A DNA stretch of 64,000 nucleotides from Brachionus manjavacas (GCA_019054805.1 JAHQIY010000003.1:2480001-2544000); one strand, 5' to 3'. Positions 1 to 11,033 are shown, counted from the stretch's first letter. The notes: generated by a model from the sequence alone, not told the origin. Numbers and translations: made by a program.

Positions 1-410
1 GAAATCGAATAATGAAATTGTTTTAATAGGACTAAATTAGGATTACCGAGGACAGATAATCATTTAGAGTGCTGGCAAAATGGAATCCAAGTAACAATCA
101 AGTCTCATATACATTAACTCAGATTGATTTATTGTTTGAAACTCGAACAGACTATTACAGAAAAGATAAAAATAGGATTATCGATTGATGATTCTGCAAA
201 ACGTAGTTAAAAAATATGTTGTATTTGAAAAAAAAAATAAGATGTTAATTGAATTAAATAAGACAAAATCAATTGATTACTTAAAGAATATATCTTTATT
301 GATTGAATATTAAATAATTAAATTTTAAATCATTTTTTGTATATTGACTACTAATTTAATTAACTCTTTTTACAATAAACTTGGTTTATTTGGCTCAATT
401 AATTTTAATA
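1..410. other. A+T-rich stretch, no gene recognised
   Basis: No reading frame of useful length and no repeat I recognise. It lies directly upstream of the LINE-A ORF1 remnant, so it could be the decayed 5' part of that element, but nothing in the translation supports this. Confidence 0.4.
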
Positions 411-629
411 ATGTCAAAATTAACAAGTTAAAATGAATTCTGACATTATGAAACTGCCAGATTAAGGATATACCTTTTTAAACGAACCGATTGAGCAAAA
501 TTAGCTAAGAATAGCGCTGCTCTTGGAGCCTCCAGATCAAAAAGTCAAAAAAGACGCATGAGTAGCTTAACTCGTTACTCTCTTTATCATACCCATACAG
601 AAGTTGAAGAAGGCGAGATTAAAGACTAA
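411..629 (+). pseudogene. LINE-A ORF1, C-terminal remnant
   Basis: One frame reads through a basic, Ser-rich segment (ALGASRSKSQKRRMSSLTRY) and an acidic end (EVEEGEIKD) to a TAA at 627-629, six bases before the ATG that opens the endonuclease/RT frame. That ORF1-ORF2 spacing, and the basic then acidic composition, fit the ORF1 of Jockey/CR1-type LINEs, which encode a nucleic-acid-binding protein. At least three in-frame stops lie upstream (near 429, 441 and 486), so it is dead. I see no zinc knuckle or clear RRM in the surviving part. The assignment rests mainly on position. Confidence 0.5.
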
Positions 630-634
630 TAATC

Positions 635-2982
635 ATGCAAAACAATCAAACAATCATTGATCAGCTTTCGGAAACTTCAAATAGAAATTTTTCTAATCAG
701 TTTTTTTACAATTTAATAATTACACTCTGAGATTGTTTTCAATTACCTAGTAGAATTCATCTTTTCGAAGAATTTTAGTCTTAAAAATGTCCTGAGATAG
801 TTCTCCTAAATGAAATAAAAATAAATCCAAATAATTAAAATTTATATTTTAATTTTAAAAACTAAAACTCAATTGTAAAGGGCAAAAACAATTATGGAGG
901 AGGAGTAGCTTTTTTAATTAAAGAAGGAATTGAGTTTAAGCAAGATAATTCATTTGAAAAATTTTGTTTAGAAATACTTAGTATCAAAATATTCTTAAAT
1001 AATACATAACTTTTTGTCTTTAGTCTTTATAATCCATCAAATAACGTTCTTTCATTCGAACTTTTCTTAGACATTTCAAAAAGATGTGGAAATTTTATAT
1101 TTGGGGGAGACCTTAATGCGAAAGATAAAAGTCTAGGGTGCTTTGGGTAAAATGAAAATGGTCTAATTTTAGAGAAAATTCTAAGCAAGCTTAAGCTTAC
1201 TGTAATATATGATCGAACACCAACATTTAACAAATTTTAAACTGACCATCTTGAAATTCTTGATATTTTTCTGATATCTCCATCGCTATCAGATAAGATA
1301 ATTGACTTCAAAGTTCTAAGAGATTTTGATATGTTAAATGATCATATGCCAATTCAAGCAGTTATATCGTTTAAATATCATATTACAGTAAGAGTTCCAA
1401 ATTTTAATCTTAACTTCAAAAAAGGAAATTGGGAACTTTACCGTAACATTCTTAAGTCCTCATACATAAACATTAGTCCGAATACAGACATTGATGAGAT
1501 AAATGAAAAAATCTCAGGAAAAAAAATCAATGCTGCTCAAAAAAGTATTCCGCTTTACACACAAAAGTTTTTTAAGTCTAGCTTACCAAAAAAATATTAT
1601 AACACTAATTAAAGGACGAATAAAAGTTAGAAGACAATTCCAACGAACCAGATGTCCTTCTTCAAAGGTTATTTTTAATAAGCTCACATCCGAAATTCGT
1701 TTTAAAGGAATTTTGGAATCAAAACTGGTGGAGTTCATAAACAAAATGGGAAAAAATCCAATTTCAAGCAAGCCATTTTGGAAGAAAATTAATAAGTTCA
1801 GATCATAAAAATGTTCAAGACAAATACCAACACTAATTATATATGAAAAAGAATTTAATACAGATATAGAAAAAGGGAAATTATTTGGAAATATCTTAAA
1901 AACAACTTTTAGTCCTCATTACGACTTTGATGAATCAGATGAAAATTGCGAAATATCACAAATGACTACAGAACTACTGACTCTAAAAATAAAGATGTAA
2001 AAAATAATCTAAATGAGTCCATTTCTCTTTTAGAAATTAAAGATGCCTTAAAAAAACTAAAAGAAGTCGCAGGGTCAGGCCTAGATCGTATTCACAACCT
2101 TATGCTAAAATATTTACCTAAAGAGACTTAACTTGAAATAAGTCAACTTTCCAATATGAGTTTGGAACTAGGTCAAGTCCCAAAATCCTGGAAAATAGCA
2201 AGCATTACTATGATCCCTAAGAAAACTTCCTCCACTCAAAACCCATCTAACTATAGTACTATTAGTATGACAAGTTGTCTTTGAAAATTACTTGAACGTA
2301 TTATTTACACATGAATTTTCTGGGGAGAAACAGCTTACGTGTTAGTGAGCAATCAGGATTTAGAAAACATAGGCGCACAGAATACAATCTTTATTTTCTA
2401 ATTCAAAAAATAGCCGAGTCATTAATAGAAAGAAAAAGGTATGTTGCTTATATTTCGACATTTCTAAAGCTTTTGACAGGGTTTGGCATGGTGGACTGAT
2501 TTAAAAGTTAATGAAAGTCAATCTGCAAAATTACCTTATTTACTGGATTAGTTCATTTCTCGATTCAAGATCTTTTAGAGTAAATGTAAACGGTCACTTA
2601 AGTGATCCATACCCAATTAAGGCAGGGGTCCAATAAGGTTCAGTAATTATTCCACTCCTCTTTAGCATTTTTATAAATGACATACCAAAAAGAAATAAAA
2701 CAAACCATTAAATTCATCTTAAATCTGAACTATGATACCCCCTCCAATATTATGCACCAAGAAGCCTTCAATAATCTTAAACTACTAACAGTCTCGAATC
2801 GACTTTTTGAGTTGAGTGAGAGATATGTCAGAGCAGGATTGAGTCATTCTGTCCCACTGGTCGTGAGACTGGTGGAAGAATACAGAGAAGGTTTCGAATC
2901 AAGATATATCGAATATCCAACTCCATTGTTTAATTGCTATCTAACAGTTTCCTTCTTCTTTCCTGGACTCACAGAAACTTAA
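635..2982 (+). pseudogene. LINE-A ORF2: APE endonuclease + reverse transcriptase (broken)
   Basis: The endonuclease part shows GGGVAFLIKEG (about 896-930), GGDLNAKDKSLGC (about 1100-1142) and the catalytic-type DHMP (1340-1351). The RT part shows AGSGLDRIH (about 2067-2093), a QSGFRKHRRTEYN block (2353-2391), DISKAFDRVWH (about 2454-2489) and a GVQ-GS block near 2630 in which the second Q is a stop codon. The frame shifts several times. After FINDIPK (about 2690) the sequence jumps straight to the C-terminal block (SNRLFELSERYVRAGLSHSV), so the FADD catalytic box and thumb are deleted. Family: Jockey/CR1-like non-LTR retrotransposon, normally an ORF2 of roughly 900 or more residues. Further copies are on the minus strand near 11.6-13.9, 16.3-17.4, 29.4-30.0, 42.1-43.0 and 43.6-44.6 kb. 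Confidence 0.85.
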
Positions 2983-3084
2983 TTTTGCAAAAAAAGGAAA
3001 AAAAATCTGTTTTTACCCTGAATGAATGAAGTATCCATCGCTGACGGTCTGCCCATCTAGACTCCTGGCTCAATTTGAACTTTT

Positions 3085-3200
3085 CAATTTTTCTTTCGCA
3101 GATGATTTGAAAATAATCGGAGCCTTAAGTCTGGACCTAACTTTGCCATTGTCAGGCTGTTTAATTCTTTTCAAAATGAATTAAACAGCCTGACTATTAT
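3085..3200 (+). pseudogene. LINE-B reverse-transcriptase FADD-box scrap with internal hairpin
   Basis: The frame reads FSFADDLKIIGALSLD, the FADD catalytic box of a CR1-like RT. Shortly after it, 3151-3167 and 3178-3194 form a perfect 17-bp inverted repeat around a 10-base loop, after which the frame stops. The scrap abuts the 3' end of LINE-A and is collinear with the LINE-B C-terminus at 3.42 kb, so both probably come from one insertion with the middle deleted. Confidence 0.6.
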
Positions 3201-3415
3201 TTCTTAAAATATTCATGGAATTCAAGATTCTGTTCATAAAAAAAAAATTTAAATTACTAATTAATGAGTGCCACAATAATCAATTGCAACCTGCAATTCT
3301 ATTTATTTAAAAATCACTTTTTTAGATATTAAAATTATTATTTTTTTTTATTGATTCCCCTTTTTGACACAATTATGCTGATTTTAAATTCAAATTAATA
3401 TAAAAATTGAGTTTA
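3201..3415. other. A+T-rich stretch between two LINE-B pieces
   Basis: No coding signal. This interval stands where the RT thumb of LINE-B should be, so it is either unrelated inserted sequence or fully decayed. Confidence 0.3.
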
Positions 3416-3655
3416 AAAAAGGATTAACCTATGGTCAAAGTGGTCAAGTATACGACTTAAGAAGGCATTCAAAGACTCTACGTCGTGAACAGATAAAAAA
3501 CAGTTCTTCGCGTTTCCATTTTTTCACTAATAGAGTTGTAAACATATGGAACCAATTATCGGAAAAAATAGTTAATTAATAAATAAGAAAATAACGCAAA
3601 AACGTTGAATATTTTTAAGTCGAAATTAGATGCTTGGCTTGTGAAAAAAGAAGCG
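3416..3655 (+). pseudogene. LINE-B ORF2, C-terminal end
   Basis: Reads YDLRRHSKTLRREQIKN, then FHFFTNRVVNIWNQLSEKIV, and after a frameshift TLNIFKSKLDAWLVKK. This is the typical C-terminal signature of CR1/Daphne-type LINE ORF2 proteins, where an RxxFFxxRVVNxWNxLP block is followed by FKxxLD. LINE-B differs from LINE-A, whose C-terminus has the SERYVRAGLSHSVPLV block. The related minus-strand piece at 29.04-29.22 kb carries the same module (NSTTVNSLKNNLDKHL). No intact frame remains. Confidence 0.75.
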
Positions 3656-3717
3656 ACTGCTATAGCTCATTAGAGCTCTGCTCGGGTATTTTTCCGAGTT
3701 GCAGTTCAACACTAAAA

Positions 3718-3782
3718 TTTTTGTTTTAGCAATTTTAGTAGTGATACTACTACTACCACTACTAAAATTACTAAAACAAAAA
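3718..3782. repeat. 26-bp stem hairpin
   Basis: Arms 3718-3743 and 3757-3782 are inverted copies with one mismatch around a TAC/ACT-rich loop. It sits 60 bases past the LINE-B C-terminal remnant, possibly in that element's 3' untranslated region. Confidence 0.7.
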
Positions 3783-3830
3783 ATGAATTGAATATTGTCA
3801 AATATCAGCATCTTCAAATATAAAAATCAT

Positions 3831-4751
3831 GAGATAACAATTAAACTAAATATAAATTATTTTTTCCTAAATAGAAATAGTTTTTTTTTAAATAGTTTAT
3901 TATTAGATTTGAATAAAAATATTTTTATATAAATAAAAAAGTTCCTCCCTAAATATGCTTTATTTCCTAGTATAAGAAAAAGATTTTTGACTAAATAAAA
4001 AAATATTCTTTTAAATAATTTTGTTTTTCGCTAAATATTTTTAGCTCTTTTTAAAAGGACCATTATTTGATTTTGGTGGTCTTCCTCTTTTCTTTAACTG
4101 TACAAATTCACGATCACCTTCATCAAATTCTTTATTGGTCAACTTGCAAAACGTGTGAACGGTCATTATCATGTGAACGGTCTTCAGTATCGTGATCATG
4201 TTGACTTTTTTGGCTAATGGAACCGATATTTTGCAACTTGCAGTACTTAACACGACATTTTACATTACACAATTTCCATTTTCGTAACTGCTCCTTCACT
4301 TGGTGTCTTTCTAAAGCGTTCGTACAAAAGAGACAGTAAGTTGAGTGATTAGTTTGAAATGCAACGGACGGTGGCAAAATCTTTGAAATATAGTTATCAA
4401 TTTCGTCCAGTTTCAAATTATTCTCCAAATAAATCCATGACTCTAAGTTACTTGAAGCTTGACTACAAGCAGATGAATTTGATGAATCGTCATATTCCAT
4501 TTTTAAGCTTAATTTTAATAATTTATTTATTTTCAAATTATTTTTATTTAGAAAAAAACAAAACTGTTTGTAAACGTTTTTTTTTTATTTATAGAGAAAA
4601 TTATTTTATTTACGAGAGTCAAAAGTTGTTTGAGAAAAAAATTTTTTTATTTAAAATAGAATTAAATTGTTTATATTAAGTAATTTTTTTATATAAAATA
4701 ATTATATCTATTTAGGAAAAAAGTATTTTTATTTAAGATAATTACACTGCC
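3831..4751. mobile_element. 921-bp MULE-like TIR element, 9-bp TSD
   Basis: AAAAATCAT occurs at 3822-3830 and again at 4752-4760. Just inside, the left end (GAGATAACAATTAAAC...) and the reverse complement of the right end (GGCAGTGTAATTATC...) align, and both run into TTTTTTCCTAAATAG. About 200 bases at each end hold degenerate TAAATA/TTTAGGAAA units pointing inward, while the middle carries one minus-strand ORF. A 9-bp TSD and G-starting TIRs are usual for Mutator-like elements. The ORF is far too short for a transposase, so the element is non-autonomous. The class assignment is inference. Confidence 0.7.
4041..4500 (-). pseudogene. Cys-rich, FLYWCH-like protein with C-terminal AT-hook (frameshifted)
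   Basis: The ATG at 4500 opens an acidic, Ser-rich N-terminus (MEYDDSSNSS), then CLFC, then WKLCNVKCRVKYCK, which resembles the W-x-C-x(3-4)-C core of FLYWCH-type zinc-binding domains. A His/Asp-rich stretch follows, where the frame shifts (about 4180-4250). The second frame ends with KKRGRPPKSNN, a clear AT-hook, before the stop at 4041. It is the only cargo of the surrounding 921-bp TIR element. The lost frame could be an intron I cannot place or a real frameshift. No DDE catalytic domain is present. Likely a DNA-binding remnant of a MULE-type transposase. Confidence 0.55.
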
Positions 4752-4760
4752 AAAAATCAT

Positions 4761-6480
4761 AATCATGGAATGGATTTCTCCATTTCTAGATCTCAAGATA
4801 CCAATTCATAAATTTTTCTAGAAATGTTTTTCATAGAAATTTGCATAAAACCTTTTAACAATTTAGAAAAAATTATATTTTCTATCTCAGCTCAATATTT
4901 TTATTTTTGACTGAGACATGATGAATTTTATGAATTTCAAGATGGTATATTGAATTAAAGGGAAAAAATGATCTAAACTGATATCAGCTAATAGCTAATA
5001 TCACTTGATATCAAATAAGATCAGATGATATAAAAATTATATTTTTTTTTTATTGAAATTTACGTATCCAATTTTTAATTTTAAAAAATTTTAATTTTTT
5101 TTTAGTTTTTTGCAGAGTCACAAGTCTCAAGTCAAGTCCAAGTTAAAATTTGGAACGCGTGACGCGGAATTTCGTTCACTAATGTTCACTCATAATCACC
5201 ATAATTCCAAAAAATTGAAAAATGGAAAATCTATATTTTAGCGGTCAAATTCTAAGAAGAAGAATTAACAAAATATTTTCAACTTTTTTTATCAAAATTT
5301 AAATCCATAAATTTGATAAATTTTTAAATTCTTTGTTTTACAAAAATTAAACAATAATCAATATTTTAAAATAATTATAATGTAATTTTAAATTTTTCCA
5401 TAAAATTAAATTCGAAAATTGATTTGTGAAACAATCAAGAAGGGTGAAACGCATTTTACAGAAATTTTAGAGGAAAATCTTAAAATAAGCGAAGTTTTTA
5501 TTTTTATTACTAAGTTATTATTCAAGGTTAATGCATGCAAGTGTTCCTCAAAAGACTGACTAGCACTTCATTTATTTAAAGTCATTATAAATTAATAAAT
5601 ATATCATATTAGAATATTTAAATGCATAAAATTTTATTAATTATTAAAGATGTATATTAATTTTGAGTCTAATAACCTCCGTCAGATTCTTTCGATCTTA
5701 ATGATTTTTGTTTTAACCTGAAGTTGGTAAGGTTCTTGTTCAATTCTTAAGGAAAATTTTAATTAACTAATTTAATTATTTTTTTATTTTAACCATTTTT
5801 TCTAAACCAAATGAAAAAATATTATTAGACAGGCAGTATACAATCTTGGGGCAACATCACTATTATGTAGCAATTTGAATTGCTAGAAATTTAGTTATTT
5901 AAATTGGTGAAAAAAAATAAAAAAATAAAATTAAATATTTATTTGTATGAAAAATAAAATTTTTAAGTCATTAGCTTCACTAAAAAATGATTTAAAAATC
6001 ACTAGAATTTTGAGTTTAACACAAGACTGGTTTAAATTTAAAAAATTAAAATTAGAATGTCGATTGATTTGGGACAGTTTAATTATTTAAAAAAATTTAG
6101 CAACAAGGTCTGGTTCAAGTTAAGCAAATTCTATAAAAACTAAATTTAAAACTTAAGCTTAAATGTATAAAAAATTAATCTTTTAATCACAAAGCAAGTG
6201 ATTATTTTGTATTTGACCGTCGATCTAATAAAATTAATGCTGTTTTTTAAAATATATTTTTTATTTCTAGGTCATTTCAATTTTTTAGAATCTAATTAGG
6301 TGGAATTACCACGATTTTCAGCCTTTAAATAAAGTGAATTTTACGCGAATTCAGTTTTGACATTTCATTTTTTTTAATAAAATACTACAATTTTATTTAA
6401 AAAACCACAAATATCAAAAAAATTTTTTTTTTAAATTTACCACATTTATTTGTACAAATCCAGTATCTTCTTTTTTATTA
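4761..6480. other. A+T-rich stretch, no gene recognised
   Basis: No coding frame, no recognised repeat tail and no TIR pair found on reading both strands. Poly-A and poly-T runs are frequent. Confidence 0.4.
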
Positions 6481-6481
6481 T

Positions 6482-6700
6482 TATGCTGCTTATTGAACAG
6501 AGGCTGAAGACGCTTTATTAGAATTACACAAAGAAGAAAACAAACAACGAAATTATTATAAACGAGGTAAAAGAATACTTATCCAAAAATCCACCAACTA
6601 CAAGAATCAATAACAGATACACAACGCCATAAGAAATGGGGTCAGAAATGCATCAACTAGAGTCATCTATTTAAATTTTCAAATTTTTAGTTATCCAAAA
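6482..6700 (+). pseudogene. Unrecognised coding-like fragment
   Basis: One frame reads TEAEDALLELHKEENKQRNY, a basic stretch, and after one stop HNAIRNGVRNASTRVIYLNF. Two in-frame stops interrupt it (near 6494 and about 6614). The mixed composition stands out from the F/K/N/I-rich noise of neighbouring frames, which is the only reason to call it coding-derived. No family is recognised. It could be a decayed exon or a transposon piece. Confidence 0.3.
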
Positions 6701-7096
6701 TAATTACGAATAATTTTTTTTTCTTTTTTTAACATAATTATCAAACCTTATTTTTCAATCTTTAAATAATGAAAAAAAAATATTCATTCCATTACCCTTT
6801 TTTTCATAAATTTTTTTATGAAAGTTTTCTGTTTCATCAAAAAAACTATATTTAACAAGTCCTTTGTACTTTAAGTAAGAAAATCAATTTTTTTAATCAT
6901 GATGGGCTGAAAAGAAGGTTGAAAATCCAATCTGGACTGTCCCGGAAAAAAAAATTTTTTAATGTTTTTTTCTTAAAATTTATATTTATTTTGCTGCCAC
7001 ATTTTTCGCATGATTTTGACTCTTTGTCAACCGCTTCAATAATAAGTGATTTTTATTTAAAAAGTGTTAATCTTTATTTTCATGGATTATTATTTA
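6701..7096. other. A+T-rich stretch
   Basis: Contains a 67-codon plus-strand frame (6919-7122) made almost entirely of F, L, I, K and S, which I read as chance. Nothing else seen. Confidence 0.4.
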
Positions 7097-7140
7097 TTCA
7101 TTTATTTGTATATCTGTATTGAGCTAAGCCTCCTTCAGAT
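7097..7140 (-). repeat. LINE-A type 3' tail (tail A), solo
   Basis: Read on the minus strand: ATCTGAAGGAGGCTTAGCTC, then AATACAGATATACAAATAAA. This is the end found behind LINE-A copies at 16.25 and 42.1 kb. No LINE coding sequence is attached here. Confidence 0.6.
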
Positions 7141-7554
7141 TAAAAAAAAATCAAAATAAAATAAAGTTTAAAATAAGATAAAATATATAAAAAAAAAAAA
7201 AATTAAATAAAATTAGTTAAAATAGAAGAAAATTAAAATTAGATATATTGATATAGAGAATAAGGATTATTTTTAAATATGTGAATTTATTTAATAATTG
7301 TGGCATTCTATTAAAAAATTGCGTAATCGATTTTAAAAGACAATGAAATTTAAATTTGATACTTGATGATTTTTTTTTTTTTGGTGGCAAGTGACATCCA
7401 ACCTAGATTGATAAAATCATCTAATTAAATTAATTTAAATTAAAATAATATAATAAATACTTAATGGAAGTCCATCGGTGTTGAATCGCATTTTGTGTTG
7501 TCTTTTTATTTTTTTTTTATATCAATTGAAAAATTTATTTTTTTATTTAAAAAA

Positions 7555-7640
7555 ATAATTTAGGCGAAGCCTTGGCCGGTTGGAATGGAGACTTAGTCCT
7601 TCCTTTCAGCCACATGATAGATTTTTGATACCACATAATG
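7555..7640 (-). repeat. Candidate LINE/SINE 3' tail (tail D)
   Basis: On the minus strand a G+C-richer block (GGAAGGACTAAGTCTCCATT) leads into AAGGCTTCGCCT, a short stem-loop, and then an A/T-rich tail. The layout matches tails A to C. Only one copy is seen here, so family status is uncertain. Confidence 0.35.
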
Positions 7641-8171
7641 TAAAAAAAAAAAAAAAATATAAATAAAAAAAATATAATACAGTTTTTTTGAAAAAAGTTA
7701 AATTGGATTTAGTTTTGTTTTTAAATTTTCTTTTATATGTTAAATGAAAACAAATTTATAATATTCATAAATTTTCATAAAAAGAATTAAAAACTCATTA
7801 TGTAAAATTTTAAGGTTTGAATCCAAATTGAATGTAGAATAAGAACAATGAATTCATGTAATTGGTGCTAATTTTAGGAAAAAATCGAATGGGGTGTTGA
7901 GTTTTTTTTGGTTATTTTGACTGTAATTATATATATCTTCCTGGATTTGACTGTGGGTAAGACGATAAAAAAATGAAAAATGAATAATAATTTTGTTGAA
8001 TTAAAAAAAAAAAAACATTTCTCCTATATATTTATGGATTTATATTCTTTCTAGCTCTAATATAACTTTTTTTATCACCAAAAAATCTCACTTTTCTAAA
8101 AATACTTTTATGAAACAAAATTACTTGCACTAAACGAAATAACTTCTTTAATATAAAATTATTACAAAAAA
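7641..8171. other. A+T-rich stretch
   Basis: No coding signal. The last 150 bases lead into the ORF at 8172 and may be the left part of an element carrying it, but I could not match them to an inverted copy on the right side. Confidence 0.35.
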
Positions 8172-8438
8172 ATGATTGATCTCGAAGAGACATTTAATGA
8201 ATCATCGATCAAAGATAAGAGTTCATCTGGTAACGAAATAGGCATTGAAATTGACAATCAGACCTACAACTCCAATTCTTGTAATCGCCTAAACAGACGA
8301 AAAAGCATTTACTGGAAAGTTGAAATTATATTTAACAATTACGATGAGGCCGTCGTAAATATTGAAAAAAAACGTTTTAATTTTACTTTAGTATTTTTAG
8401 ACAAAAAAATTACTTTAATATCACAAGAGTATTTTTAA
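8172..8438 (+). CDS. Short acidic ORF, possible transposase N-terminal exon
   Basis: 88 codons, ATG in an AAAAATG context. The first half is acidic and Ser/Asn-rich (MIDLEETFNESSIKDKSSSG). The second half is YWKVEIIFNNYDEAVVNIEK. The F-x(2)-Y-[DN]-x-A-x(3)-I pattern recurs in the minus-strand ORF at 32.1 kb (FRTYNQAIDMI) and loosely in the one at 17.7 kb (FEDMQLKEANEYI), all following an acidic Ser-rich start. In MULE/FAR1-type proteins such a segment lies before the zinc-binding domain. That comparison is from memory. No flanking TIR pair could be defined. Some of the C-terminal run may be read-through past a splice site. Confidence 0.4.
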   Translation: MIDLEETFNESSIKDKSSSGNEIGIEIDNQTYNSNSCNRLNRRKSIYWKVEIIFNNYDEAVVNIEKKRFNFTLVFLDKKITLISQEYF

Positions 8439-8561
8439 AATACAATGAGAAATTTTAAAAAAAATGACGATTTTTGGTTAAAGAAAAATTCTAAGCCTAT
8501 ATTTATTTAGAAACTATCTAACTTTGTCTAATTTTTCTTTTTTTTTTAATCTTATAACTTT

Positions 8562-8606
8562 TCATCGCCTTCAAGGCGTTTAATGAAAATAAATAAATAA
8601 GCAAAA
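8562..8606 (+). repeat. Tail B copy
   Basis: CATCGCCTTCAAGGCGTTTA followed by ATGAAAATAAATAAATAA. Stem CGCC/GGCG with loop TTCAA. Related copies lie at 23.1 (minus), 25.0, 27.6 and 31.26 kb. Confidence 0.6.
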
Positions 8607-8619
8607 TAAATATTTCTTC

Positions 8620-10440
8620 TTTAAAAAAAATAATTGATCAGAGAATTAACAAGCGGCATTACAATTTTTTTTTTTTAATTTCTAAATTGACAAAATTAGA
8701 GAAATGCAACAAAAAAATAGTTGATGCATTTTTTTAAGGATTTTGTTTGTTAATACTTAATTCGCTAAAATAAAATTATTTTAAATTAAAATTTTAATCA
8801 AAACTAATGACTAAATCGATTTTTTAATCACGACATATCATAGGAGCTCAAATTGCTCAAATTAATTTTCCGCTCATTCAAAAGTCCATTCTACACTTGA
8901 TAACTAATAAATGCGGATTAAGCAGAGTCTAAATCCTAGAATGACTTGGCGGCGTTCAATTTCACCTGATCATTTTGAAATTTTGATTTAAACGCTCGGG
9001 TTTTATTAGCAACGAGAGTTTTGTGAATTTTAATCTCATTTGAATGTCAATAAATGCCTACTTCTAAGGATTTAGTAATTAAAATTTGAATAAAAGAAAC
9101 CGAACGAGTTAAAAACTTGTTTCAACTTGAGCATTTTAGTAGAAACCAAATAAAGATCTACAAATATTTACTTTTTTTAAGATGACAACATTTAATCGAT
9201 TTTCAAAGCTTAAGTCCACAAAGCGTCCATGCTCAAATATTTGTCCGTTTTAGCTTCTAAGACTTCGACTCAATTAGCCATCTGAAAACAAAGATTACGC
9301 AATTCTAAATATGAAAATATTTTACCCAGGTCTTCTAGCCACCATCCACTCGGCTAACATCGATTAATTAGTCCATAGCCCAATAATCCTACAATTATTT
9401 GTACGAGTACCTTTTTTGTTAATTGAATAAAAATAGCAATTAAAATATTTATTTTGGCAAGCGAATTTTTTGTTCTTTTGGTTCATCATACTTTGTGATT
9501 TTATTTTGAAAAAAATATTCTAAAAATTATATTTTTAAACGGTTAGCTTTGGGCACATTTTTGTTCAAAAGGACTTGTGAGCAAATAGCGATGGTTATGT
9601 AATCTTGCAAATTACAAATTATGCAATAAGCTTAGAAAGAAATTAGTAGCTTTTGAAAATCGGAACAAATGCTCAGTGGGAATCTGAGTTTTAATGTTCT
9701 TCAATAGAATTTATTGCTCTAGATAAGATAGGCAATTTATGTTTATAGCTAGATATTAGTTGTAAGTCGAGATTACGACTACAAAAATAAATTACTTTTA
9801 AAGCCGATTATAAACGAATTAAACTTGAGTTTAGGACAAGAAATACCTAAAACGGAAACAAATATTGTTCTCCGATTTATGTGTACTGGTAAATTTTTCT
9901 TGTTTTAAAACCATAGTTACCGGTTTTGTGCATTAAACACCAGATTAATTTCGTGGCAATTGAACAGTTGGATTTTTGCAGCGAAATATACCTGCTCGGT
10001 ATTTAAGACAAGCTATTTCTTGCTTGGTTTGTTTAGAAATACAAAAGCATTTTCAAGGGTTTTATTTGACTACTTTAAATCTAATAAAGACATCTTGAAT
10101 AAATATTTTTTTGAGCTTTTTATTAGTTTTGAAATATTTAAAAGTAATTAAAGATTAATTATTTGGCGGTGAGTCTGGTCAGGCAAGCCGACAAAATTTT
10201 CGTTTTAAGCTTGTTGTTTGTACATGCATGGATTAATTAAATTGATTTTTTGTTTGGTTATTATTAAATCGAGCCGAATATTGTTGAAGCCCCAAAATAA
10301 ACTGTAAGTATAACAATCACATTTCTACCTACTAACAATTTTTATTTTTTCTATATCTCAAGCCATCATTTTTATCCAAATAAGATCATTTTGATCGAAA
10401 AATCGAAAAAATGTTCCTTTGAAAATTTCATAACTCCTAA
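8620..10440. other. Unassigned sequence, slightly less A+T-rich
   Basis: Between 8.84 and 9.4 kb the base composition is more balanced than around it, which can mark old unique sequence, but no frame, splice pattern or repeat is convincing. The 63-codon frame at 9960-10151 is F/K/S-rich and looks like chance. Confidence 0.35.
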
Positions 10441-10454
10441 TGATGCTAAATATT

Positions 10455-11024
10455 GAGTTAGGATTCTTTTACTCTACCCTAAATATTCTAGGTAGTATAA
10501 AAGTAACCTTTTCAGACCCAAAAAAATATTGGGTCTATAAAAGTTACTTTTATTCTACCTAGAGTATTATTCCCTAAAAAAATGCAAAAAAAAGGGAAAA
10601 TCACTCGGAGTAATTTTACATTACAAAAATAAAACTGAATAAATCTAAACATTTTTTGCAACAATGTTTGCAGCTAATTAATTCAAAACTCACATTAATT
10701 CAAAAATTATGAATAGAGAAGAAATACAATTAAACGACAATAGGAATAATAATCCATCATGTAGATGGAAAACTATCTATTCAATTTAAAAAACAAAGGA
10801 AAAATGGCTGCTTCATTTGTTTGTACAACGTCAGGATGTTATGCCTCAATTAGTTTACGTGTTATCAATTCAGATATTATTGAGCCTTTTGAGATTAGTC
10901 ATCTAAACGAAAAGCATAAAGATGAATGTTTACCTAAACATTATTTTTACTTTACTTTACTAAATTACTTTTTTAGCATTTTTTCAGGGAATAATATTCT
11001 AGGTAGAGAAAAAAGGACGGCACC
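10455..11024. mobile_element. 570-bp MULE-like TIR element, 9-bp TSD
   Basis: CTAAATATT flanks it at 10446-10454 and 11025-11033. The left end GAGTTAGGATTCTTTTACTC and the reverse complement of the right end (GGTGCCGTCCTTTTTTCTC) align and continue into CTACC. A stronger subterminal inverted repeat is at 10556-10586 against 10976-11006, 31 bases with two mismatches. The left arm also folds on itself (GTAACCTTTTCAGACCC against GGGTCTATAAAAGTTAC). The interior carries one plus-strand FLYWCH-like ORF. Confidence 0.7.
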
Positions 11025-11028
11025 CTAA
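10765..11028 (+). CDS. FLYWCH-like zinc-binding ORF carried by the TIR element
   Basis: 87 codons. After MENYLFNLKNKGKMAASFVC the pattern C-x(4)-C (CTTSGC) is followed by YASISLRV and then H-x(4)-H-x(3)-C (HLNEKHKDEC). This resembles the second half of FLYWCH zinc-binding domains (WxC-x4-C ... H-x-H). The remainder (HYFYFTLLNYFF onward) lies on the right inverted repeat and is probably read-through past a lost splice site. The stop codon TAA is supplied by the target-site duplication at 11026-11028, so the present C-terminus was created by the insertion itself. Expression is unknown. It may be a solo DNA-binding exon left after internal deletion of a transposase. Confidence 0.5.
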   Translation: MENYLFNLKNKGKMAASFVCTTSGCYASISLRVINSDIIEPFEISHLNEKHKDECLPKHYFYFTLLNYFFSIFSGNNILGREKRTAP

Positions 11029-11033
11029 ATATT

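Noticed and set aside
6919..7122. 67-codon plus-strand frame
   Set aside because: Almost only F, L, S, I and K, and it runs into tail A; typical chance frame in T-rich DNA.
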